In this document: positions 58,839-64,000 of the stretch, piece by piece | How positions within the stretch are numbered: the first letter of the stretch is position 1 | Layout: every line of letters starts with the position of its first letter | Assembly: GCF_020149765.1 (NCBI RefSeq) | Contig: NZ_CP083809.1 | Span: forward strand, 868,001 to 932,000 | Source of the DNA: Pantoea agglomerans | Lineage (GTDB): Bacteria > Pseudomonadota > Gammaproteobacteria > Enterobacterales > Enterobacteriaceae | Length of the DNA: 64,000 nucleotides | Reading direction: 5' to 3' | Translations under genes and position numbers: made by a program | The notes under the pieces: model-generated | What the model saw: the letters and a program-made list of their open reading frames with translations, nothing else | Told to the model about the DNA's origin: nothing | Databases searched by the model: none

Positions 58839-59534
58839 TTAGAACGGAATATCGTCGTCGAAATCCGGCTGCGGTTGCTGCTGCATACCGCGTCCGCCGG
58901 CATTTTGTGCCAGCCGCGAGGTATTGCCTGTGCCACCAGTCTGCTGACCTCCCAGCATAGATCGCGGCTGATTTGCCTGTGTATGTGCCATGCCACTGTG
59001 GGTAGGTGGCTGGCGTTCATCCCGATCTGAAAGCGTAGCCAGCAGCTTATCAACCGCTTCAGCGGGTAGATTTTCCATCGCCTCTTTGTAGGTTTTGCGG
59101 GTCTTTGTGCCAAAGGCCTGGCGAATCTCAAATCTATAGCCATCACCGCCATCGCCTTTGGTGTAGAGCACCTTCTGCAGGACAAACCCGATAGGCTTAC
59201 CTTCAAGCTCGCGGCAATGCATTTCCGGACCGTTCTCGCCCTGAACCTCAGTAGCAAATAGCTGTTTGGTGTTGGTGAGACCCATGATGGCGTTGATCAT
59301 CGCAGTGCCCCCCTTTAGCGGGGTGCCATCACGGCCAATGTATGAAATGCGCAGGTAATTAATGGCGCCCACGTCCGCATCCATTGAGAGCTCAATCGAC
59401 TGCGACTGCGAATCGCGGCCATTGGTAAACAGCGCTGTGCGGATGTTGCCGGTATACGCGCCGGTTTCAGTGGCGCCACCCGGACCAGAGGTTTTTGCTG
59501 AGTCCGGATCGAAGATGAAGATAGGGTTTTGCAT
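58839..59534 (-). CDS. SSB-like single-stranded DNA-binding protein, 231 aa
   Basis: N-terminal beta-rich half with AINYLRISYIGRDGTPLKGG and YRFEIRQAFGTKTRKTYKEA, then a Gly/Gln-rich linker (GGQQTGGTGNTSRLAQNAGG) and an acidic tip DFDDDIPF identical in style to bacterial SSB C-termini that recruit repair proteins. With Sak4 and the exonuclease next to it, this is a phage recombination/replication cassette. Family: phage SSB analogues, not EcoSSB. Confidence 0.75.
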   Translation of the reverse strand: MQNPIFIFDPDSAKTSGPGGATETGAYTGNIRTALFTNGRDSQSQSIELSMDADVGAINYLRISYIGRDGTPLKGGTAMINAIMGLTNTKQLFATEVQGENGPEMHCRELEGKPIGFVLQKVLYTKGDGGDGYRFEIRQAFGTKTRKTYKEAMENLPAEAVDKLLATLSDRDERQPPTHSGMAHTQANQPRSMLGGQQTGGTGNTSRLAQNAGGRGMQQQPQPDFDDDIPF

Positions 59535-60199
59535 TATGCGGTAGCTCCGTCATTGAGTTCGTAATAGTCCCGTATCGCCGTGTCGACGGCGTTCAGGTCG
59601 TTGTCGATCTGGAATTGCTCGAAGAGACCGATCGGCGATTTAACCGGGTCAGTGCCATCAGACTGCGTGGTGAAGTAGTAGCGACCATCCGTCACGCCGG
59701 TGCGCAGGGCGATGCTGAACATGCCCTCAACTGTGATTTTCTCGTCCAGCATCTTGCCGATGGTTTTCATCTTGATGCGGCCGGCGGGCGTCTCTTCGGT
59801 ATGCGCGAGGAAATAAACAATCAGGTCATCTTCGGCTGCCTGCGCCGCGCGGATCACATCCCATGCGCCGCCGCCAATTTCCGTGAACTTCTCGAACGAT
59901 TTTTCACTGCGGCGCCGCATGAACTGGTTGCCCATCACGTATTGGAAATCGTCGACCACAACAAACTTTTTACCGGCGCGCCGCGCATGGCTGATGATTA
60001 GCACAATATCGCCAGGCACATCAGTGAAGAAAACATTCCCGGTTTTCGCGGCAAAATCGCGTGGCTTCCAGCCGCTGGACTTGAAGGGCAGACGCTTATT
60101 TTCCGGGTTGATCAGGAAGCCATGATCGGGATTGAGATGCATCAGGCTGGCCGATTTGCCTGAACCTGAGTCACCCAGGATAAGGACCGGGATACCCAT
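59534..60199 (-). CDS. Sak4-like RecA-fold ATPase, 221 aa
   Basis: Walker A GDSGSGKS at residues 9-16, Walker B KKFVVVDDFQYV, and the AAA/RecA core of phage annealing proteins of the Sak4 group. Start at 60199 (MGIPVLILGDSG) follows GGGGG; the longer frame to 60250 runs into the exonuclease. Overlaps the SSB-like gene by 1 bp, which fits their joint action in strand annealing. Confidence 0.78.
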   Translation of the reverse strand: MGIPVLILGDSGSGKSASLMHLNPDHGFLINPENKRLPFKSSGWKPRDFAAKTGNVFFTDVPGDIVLIISHARRAGKKFVVVDDFQYVMGNQFMRRRSEKSFEKFTEIGGGAWDVIRAAQAAEDDLIVYFLAHTEETPAGRIKMKTIGKMLDEKITVEGMFSIALRTGVTDGRYYFTTQSDGTDPVKSPIGLFEQFQIDNDLNAVDTAIRDYYELNDGATA

Positions 60200-60200
60200 A

Positions 60201-60875
60201 TCAGCCCCCTTGCTGCAGGTGATGTTGCATGGTGAATGTCTGGTCTTCATCCAATTCCATATTTCCCAGCGCCCAGCGTAGATAGCCGGGATCTTTGGCG
60301 GCTATCTCTTCGAACGTTTTGCCCTTGTGCTTACCGAAACGCATAGCATGCAGCAGGGAAGGGCGCGCGGAGATGTCGCGCATCTGGGCGATCGTAAAAC
60401 GTGCTTCACGGTTCAGGCGCAGCAGCAGCGCAGCCGTGACATAACAGTCATATAGCGCGCGGTGCGCGTGCAGGTGTTCCGGCACTTCGACATCAAGCAT
60501 GAAGTGATAACGTAGGTACTGGTTCGAATGGCTTTCCAGCTCTGGATAGAGCTTCCGCGCCAGCTTGAGCGTGCAGATCCAGGGGCCCGTGATTTGCGGC
60601 AGCTTGGGGCGGTCAAACGCGGCATTGTGCGCGACATAAACAGATGCGCCCAGATAGCGGCCAATCACGTTATCAATCGGCAGCGCGTCGGCGACCATTG
60701 CATCGGTGATGTGGTGTACTGCCATCGCAGCGGTAGTGATTGGCTCAGGCGGCTTAACGAAGTCGCTCATCGGGTTACACAGCGTGCCATCGACAATATC
60801 GATGCTGGCAATCTCACACACGCCGCCTTCAAAGCTGGTGGTTTCAGTGTCGATCACGCGAATAACTGCAGACAT
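60201..60875 (-). CDS. DEDDh 3'-5' exonuclease (exonuclease X-like), 224 aa
   Basis: D9 and E11 (VIDTETT), D88 (HNAAFD), H138 and D143 (HAHRALYD) are the five catalytic residues of DnaQ-type exonucleases. The C-terminal MRFGKHKGKTFEEIA plus DPGYLRWAL is a short accessory domain common in phage versions. Lies 2 bp before the Sak4-like gene. Confidence 0.88.
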   Translation of the reverse strand: MSAVIRVIDTETTSFEGGVCEIASIDIVDGTLCNPMSDFVKPPEPITTAAMAVHHITDAMVADALPIDNVIGRYLGASVYVAHNAAFDRPKLPQITGPWICTLKLARKLYPELESHSNQYLRYHFMLDVEVPEHLHAHRALYDCYVTAALLLRLNREARFTIAQMRDISARPSLLHAMRFGKHKGKTFEEIAAKDPGYLRWALGNMELDEDQTFTMQHHLQQGG

Positions 60876-61056
60876 TCAGGGCTCCTGTTCGGGCGTCGGC
60901 GTTCGCATCGCGCTGCGCAAGCTGGTTTGCCAGCTGCTGCAGGTCCGCCGGGGTTAAGTGGTTTTGTTCGCATATGGCGAGGACGGTGCTCATCGCGAGA
61001 TTGCGCATTGCTTCGCTGATAGCGAAATCGGTCGGGATAATGGTTTCTACATCCAT
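60844..61056 (-). CDS. Hypothetical phage protein, 70 aa
   Basis: MDVETIIPTDFAISEAMRNL, helical, with an N-rich middle (LTPADLQQLANQLAQRDANA). ATG 61056 or GTG 61065 could start it. Overlaps the exonuclease start by 32 bp. Confidence 0.5.
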   Translation of the reverse strand: MDVETIIPTDFAISEAMRNLAMSTVLAICEQNHLTPADLQQLANQLAQRDANADARTGALNVCSYSRDRH

Positions 61057-61181
61057 CCGGCGCACATCCCTGCTACGACAAGCGCGGCTACAATGACCGG
61101 TACCAGCCAGTGGCGGCGGCGCGGGTGAAAATCGGCGCCAGTCAAGCGGTGGCGAAACTGCAGGCGTTCAATGGGGCTCAT
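61047..61181 (-). CDS. Small phage membrane protein, 44 aa
   Basis: MSPIERLQFRHRLTGADFHP, then one helix (LVPVIVAALVVAGMCAG). GGAG lies 9 nt upstream. Overlaps both neighbours by 4-10 bp, which supports translation. Function unknown. Confidence 0.6.
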   Translation of the reverse strand: MSPIERLQFRHRLTGADFHPRRRHWLVPVIVAALVVAGMCAGWM

Positions 61182-61582
61182 GAATAGTTTCTCCGTTTAA
61201 CTCCCAGGCGGCTCGCCGGGACGCGAATTGATTGCTGATAGCGGTGTGCGCACTGGCTATCTGCGCAGAAAATTTTGTTTTCGGTGCGGTTCCAGAACTG
61301 GATTACGCGAAGGGCTGTATCACCGAGGCGCCGGAAGCGGCCGCAGTAATCGCACAGCTCTGAATCGATGAATTCGGTACCGGACTGCAAAACTACCCAC
61401 TCGCTGAACCGCCGGTGCTGGCCATCCTCATCAATGAAGTTGATGAATGTGTCATCGACGCCTTTGTAATCCGCCTCAATGCTGCAGCCGTTGAAAATTA
61501 CGCTCTGGTTACCGATACGGATCGGCGTTCCGATGGGCAGTTCGCCGAGGCGCTGCCGCGTCAGTTTGGGGATGATGTGCAT
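61178..61582 (-). CDS. Hypothetical phage protein with Cys pairs, 134 aa
   Basis: MHIIPKLTRQRLGELPIGTP; CDYC (near residue 77) and CADSQC (near 106) suggest a zinc ribbon. Followed by the 44-aa ORF with a 4-bp overlap. Function unknown. Confidence 0.6.
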   Translation of the reverse strand: MHIIPKLTRQRLGELPIGTPIRIGNQSVIFNGCSIEADYKGVDDTFINFIDEDGQHRRFSEWVVLQSGTEFIDSELCDYCGRFRRLGDTALRVIQFWNRTENKIFCADSQCAHRYQQSIRVPASRLGVKRRNYS

Positions 61583-61611
61583 GGGATTTCCTCGGTTAGC
61601 TGATCTGCAGT

Positions 61612-61637
61612 CAAAAAAATGCCCCCGAGGCGGGGGC
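61612..61637 (-). terminator. Strong terminator inside the left-operon leader
   Basis: Minus strand GCCCCCG-CCT-CGGGGGC followed by A and seven T. It lies about 30 bp upstream of the first larger ORF, so transcription from PL must be made resistant to it to reach the early genes. Confidence 0.88.
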
Positions 61638-61926
61638 TAAAGACTACACACAGCATTTAGTGGGTGTGGCGCCAGGCGCTGATCTTCTGGTTGTCTCTGT
61701 GGACTGCAATTCACCACAACGGGCTGGCAACTCATCCGGCTACACCACTCATCGGCTGGGCCCAACCCCGCTCGCCTGATGGGAGTTGAACCCATCCACC
61801 GTACTCGTTACCACGGAATCGAACCGCCACCCCGTTGTGTGCCGGGATGATGCCCGGCTTATCCACCGCCTTTACTTTTAAGCCCAACATATAGCTGCGG
61901 TACTCCGGGCTTGCCCTGGTCAGGCG
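61638..61926. other. Untranslated stretch with tRNA T-arm-like sequences
   Basis: No supported ORF. On the minus strand two T-arm-like pieces occur in tandem: GATGGGTTCAACTCCCATC (near 61,780-61,798) and GGTTCGATTCCGTGG (near 61,814-61,828). Neither has a matching acceptor, D-arm or anticodon arm that I can fold, so I do not call tRNAs. Confidence 0.4.
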
Positions 61927-62034
61927 CTAATCCTGCTGAGACGGGGCCAATGCTGCGCAAAACTCGTCAAAACTTAATACTTCATCGTCTTCGCTCAGGC
62001 TTTCGAAGTAGGCTTCATATGCTTCATCCATCAT
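61927..62034 (-). CDS. Acidic small phage peptide, 35 aa
   Basis: MMDEAYEAYFESLSEDDEVL, then SFDEFCAALAPSQQD; AGAGGAAATTG gives a good ribosome site. First ORF of the PL operon. Strongly acidic; could be a small inhibitor or antirepressor-like peptide, but nothing identifies it. Confidence 0.6.
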   Translation of the reverse strand: MMDEAYEAYFESLSEDDEVLSFDEFCAALAPSQQD

Positions 62035-62280
62035 CAATTTCCTCTTTCGCTGAAATGGTCAGTTCGTTTTGATGCTGCGCCCGAAGCGTGCTATCAGCCT
62101 AAATCCCGGCGGAGCCGTCCGGCTATGACTGCCTCGCTGCCTATGGGCGCAGCTCAAAAGAAACTGAATCACCACACTGTCCGCCGCATGCCTGGGATGC
62201 CTTAGCCCCGTAGAGCCAGGGGATGCCAGGGTGCTGAGTTCGGGCCTCTCGGCCGCCAGCGCGGTGATATCTGGTTCGAT
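62035..62280. other. Leader of the left operon
   Basis: I see no supported gene between boxA and the 35-aa ORF. A 109-codon minus-strand frame crosses PL and OL and has no ribosome site, so it is rejected. Confidence 0.4.
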
Positions 62281-62292
62281 TGTTAAAGAGCG
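62281..62292 (-). promoter_or_regulatory. boxA antitermination element
   Basis: Minus strand CGCTCTTTAACA matches the boxA element of rRNA operons and lambdoid nut sites (CGCTCTTTA core), 39 bp downstream of the PL -10. NusB/S10 would bind the RNA. No obvious boxB hairpin or N gene was found. Confidence 0.65.
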
Positions 62293-62330
62293 GCAGCGCT
62301 CTGCGTTGGTCTGCGTCGTGCTGTGAGGTG

Positions 62331-62366
62331 AATATATTGCGTCACACGCATATGCGTCAAGCGCAT
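62331..62366 (-). promoter_or_regulatory. PL promoter with two repressor operators (OL)
   Basis: Operators TTGCGTCACACGCAT (62337-62351) and ATGCGTCAAGCGCAT (62352-62366) abut. On the minus strand TTGACG (62360-62355) and TATATT (62336-62331), 18 bp apart, form a strong promoter lying across both. Repressor binding would block it completely. Confidence 0.85.
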
Positions 62367-62455
62367 ATTTGAAGATGGGAGATTTCATCAGGTTGGTTTT
62401 TATTTAACCTTTTGAATCGAAGAGAATTAAAATTTGTGATTTTTTTGCGATAGGC

Positions 62456-62480
62456 ACAAAAAAGCCCGCATAAGCGGGCT
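62456..62480 (-). terminator. Terminator after cI
   Basis: Minus strand AGCCCGC-TTAT-GCGGGCT followed by six T, 20 bp after the cI stop. Confidence 0.88.
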
Positions 62481-62499
62481 GAACGGTTGAGCGGATGGT

Positions 62500-63207
62500 T
62501 TAACCGTGACGGCGGAACTGCTGCGATTGACTCAGCATAACGCGTCCAGATACATGGAGCATTTCGGCTTCTTCAGGGTTGATGGTCCATTCACGATATT
62601 TAGTGTTGTCAGAGATAACGAGCAGGTCGGCTTTAACTTTTTGCAAGCGCTTAACGTAAGTATCCCCATTAAAATCAAAGACATATATACCATCCCCATC
62701 AAAGTAATTGACGCGTTGGTCTACAAATATCAGATCTCCGGGTTCGATTGTCCCCTGCATGCTATCGCCGCGAACGTTGATGAGTTTAACCATTTCCTGA
62801 GGTGCGGAGCCGAATATCAGCTTCGCTTGTTCGGGATCATATTCAATAGATCTAATGACTTCCACCACATCCCTAGATGGTGAACCATTTCCGGCGCTGG
62901 CGGATACTTCAAGCACATCAACCCTATACACATCATCCCTCCTCGCATTAGTTAGCGAAACAACACTGTATGAATCCACAGTATCATTTACATCACTGGA
63001 TGAAAATAGGTCGGAAGTTGGCACCTGAAGCGCAGCGGCAATTTTTTTTAATTGCGCATCACTGTAACCCTGTTTACCGCGCTCTAAGCGCGACAGGTTC
63101 CCCACATCGCTGTCCGCCAGCAATGCCAGTTCATTAAGGGTCATTTTTTTCGCCTTGCGGATTTGGCGAATTTTTTCTCCAACGTTCATTGGTCCATTTG
63201 AAACCAT
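62500..63207 (-). CDS. cI: Phage repressor CI (LexA-like), 235 aa
   Basis: N-terminal helix-turn-helix (MTLNELALLADSDVGNLSRL, about 22-41) and C-terminal S24 peptidase-like domain with S149 (RGDSM) and K186 (YVKRLQ). An Ala105-Gly106 pair (SASAGNG) is the expected RecA-stimulated autocleavage site, so the prophage should be SOS-inducible. The start at 63207 is directly next to the operator region; MNVGEKIR at 63189 is an alternative start. Opposite to cro, as in lambda. Confidence 0.92.
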   Translation of the reverse strand: MVSNGPMNVGEKIRQIRKAKKMTLNELALLADSDVGNLSRLERGKQGYSDAQLKKIAAALQVPTSDLFSSSDVNDTVDSYSVVSLTNARRDDVYRVDVLEVSASAGNGSPSRDVVEVIRSIEYDPEQAKLIFGSAPQEMVKLINVRGDSMQGTIEPGDLIFVDQRVNYFDGDGIYVFDFNGDTYVKRLQKVKADLLVISDNTKYREWTINPEEAEMLHVSGRVMLSQSQQFRRHG

Positions 63208-63209
63208 TT

Positions 63210-63272
63210 ATGCGTCACTCGCAAAGCGTGTTGCGCAAATTATGCGGATGCAATAATATGCGTACAGCGCAT
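63210..63272 (+). promoter_or_regulatory. OR region with three operators and PR promoter
   Basis: Operators ATGCGTCACTCGCAA (63210-63224), AAGCGTGTTGCGCAA (63224-63238) and ATGCGTACAGCGCAT (63258-63272) share the pattern NNGCG-N5-CGCAN. PR: TTGCGC (63231-63236), 17 bp, TAATAT (63254-63259). The second operator covers the -35 and the third covers the -10. This is the lambda OR logic with a different sequence. Confidence 0.85.
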
Positions 63273-63288
63273 TAAATGAGGGCGTAAC

Positions 63289-63522
63289 ATGCAAAATATG
63301 CGGACACCGCTGCGAAGAATGCGTGAAGCGAATGGACTCACCATCAGTGAGGTCGCGCTGGCTGTACAGATTGATGTCGGAAACCTGAGTCGCATTGAAC
63401 GCGGCATCCAGGTCACCTCAATCGAAACCGCTGAAAAAATATCTCGTTACTTCCAGGGGAAGATCAGCGAGATGCAGATTCTTTATCCGCAGCGGTACAT
63501 CCAGCAAACCAAAACTGAGTGA
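63289..63522 (+). CDS. cro: Cro-like repressor, 77 aa
   Basis: Single HTH_3 domain: MRTPLRRMREANGLTISEVA and LAVQIDVGNLSRIERGIQV. GAGGG precedes ATG 63289. Its helix resembles that of CI (DVGNLSRxERG), which fits recognition of the same operators. Confidence 0.85.
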   Translation: MQNMRTPLRRMREANGLTISEVALAVQIDVGNLSRIERGIQVTSIETAEKISRYFQGKISEMQILYPQRYIQQTKTE

Positions 63523-63548
63523 AGGGCATTCATTTCACTGCGAATGCT

Positions 63549-63568
63549 CCAGCAGTGCTGGAGCGCCT
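63549..63568 (+). terminator. tR1-like hairpin between cro and cII
   Basis: GCTCCAGC-AGT-GCTGGAGC is a perfect 8-bp stem; the following sequence is only moderately T-rich. A second small stem (GCATTC with GAATGC) overlaps just upstream. The position equals lambda tR1. Confidence 0.55.
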
Positions 63569-63601
63569 GTTCAATAAAAATTCGATAAAGGAAAAATATC
63601 A

Positions 63602-63904
63602 ATGGATTCAAACACAACGTCACGCAACAAAGCGCGTGATATCGAAAGCGAGATTGTCAGCCGCATCGCCGCTCAGGGGGTGACGGCAGTTGCGAAGAAA
63701 CTTGGGGTTGATAAATCCCAGGTGAGCCGCTGGCAAAGCCGCGGCGGTCTGGTCGAGAAGGCCAGCTGCTTACTTGCGGCCATAGGCTATGAGCAGCCGG
63801 CCGGAATGGTGATCTTCAAAGGGGATGAGACTGGCCAGCTGGCGCAATGCCTGATTGGCATGCTGGACCATCTCCGCACACAGGGCGGGGAAGCGGGTGA
63901 ATGA
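63602..63904 (+). CDS. cII: CII-family transcription activator, 100 aa
   Basis: IESEIVSRIAAQGVTAVAKK and LGVDKSQVSRWQSRGGLVEK align with lambda CII (GVDKSQISRWKRDW is its recognition helix). It decides lysogeny by activating cI and int promoters. AAAGGAAAAAT lies upstream. Confidence 0.88.
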   Translation: MDSNTTSRNKARDIESEIVSRIAAQGVTAVAKKLGVDKSQVSRWQSRGGLVEKASCLLAAIGYEQPAGMVIFKGDETGQLAQCLIGMLDHLRTQGGEAGE

Positions 63905-64000
63905 AAGATTCGTTCAGACCAGTAAAAAATACCGCGATCGTCGCGGCATCGTTGTTCACGTCCTCGGTTACGACAGACAGGAACGGCGTGTGCTGTTCAG
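63897..64000 (+). CDS. DUF4222 phage protein, N-terminal part
   Basis: GTG at 63897 starts (M)NERFVQTSKKYRDRRGIVV and HVLGYDRQERRVLF before the window ends; this is the characteristic start of DUF4222 proteins next to cII in lambdoid phages. Overlaps the cII stop by 8 bp. Function unknown. Confidence 0.75.
   Translation, partial: MNERFVQTSKKYRDRRGIVVHVLGYDRQERRVLF

Noticed and set aside
61770..61830. tRNA genes
   Set aside because: Only T-arm-like stems are present; acceptor, D and anticodon arms cannot be completed.
62059..62388. 109-codon minus-strand ORF across PL/OL
   Set aside because: Would start upstream of its own promoter and run through operators and boxA; no ribosome site.

Overview
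The window looks like a chromosome of an Enterobacterales bacterium, most likely Erwiniaceae (Pantoea/Erwinia/Mixta-like; genus not resolved). The reasons are high GC, E. coli-like gene orders (pssA-patZ-tapT-trxC-yfiF; emrB-emrA-emrR; nrdF-nrdE-nrdI-nrdH-ygaM-ygaC), and proteins that align with E. coli or Salmonella ones almost end to end. Names come from remembered sequence similarity; no database search was run.

Bases 1-28,190 are mostly core genome: phospholipid synthesis (pssA, cut by the window edge), the lysine acetyltransferase patZ, tRNA modification (tapT), thioredoxin 2, an RNA methyltransferase (yfiF), the EmrRAB efflux system, an MFS exporter, the class Ib ribonucleotide reductase operon nrdHIEF with paired NrdR boxes, S-methylmethionine use (mmuPM) behind MetJ boxes, a lipoprotein, speG, a five-gene peptide/nickel-type ABC importer, and the Mg2+ transporter mgtB. 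mgtB has a long leader with candidate leader peptides and a 28-codon membrane-peptide ORF directly behind it, in the place of Salmonella mgtR.

Bases 28,473-51,240 hold a contact-dependent inhibition (CDI) locus of the cdiB-cdiC-cdiA-cdiI type, in which cdiC is an HlyC-like lysine acyltransferase. The cdiA frame of about 3,224 codons is cut once, by an in-frame amber TAG at 36,176-36,178. Behind it lies about 10.5 kb of orphan cdiA-CT/cdiI modules: repeated high-GC pre-toxin sequence joined to AT-rich toxin tips and immunity genes. Most toxin parts are frameshifted, stopped or reduced to tails, while eight of nine immunity genes remain open. Two SymE-like genes, one a fragment, sit between modules. 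The array ends in an abrupt fusion to a P4-type primase remnant on the opposite strand.

At 51,930-51,959 lies a copy of the last 30 nt of the tmRNA gene (ssrA), followed by the ssrA terminator. This is an attachment site. To its right is the early region of a lambdoid prophage that continues past the window: integrase, excisionase, a C5 DNA methyltransferase with seven internal repeats, a Dam-type methyltransferase, small early genes, an HD phosphohydrolase, an SSB-like protein, a Sak4-like ATPase, a DEDDh exonuclease, then CI, Cro, CII and a DUF4222 gene. The repressor operators can be read directly as ATGCG-N5-CGCAT in two clusters (OL and OR), with overlapping PL and PR promoters and an rrn-like boxA downstream of PL.
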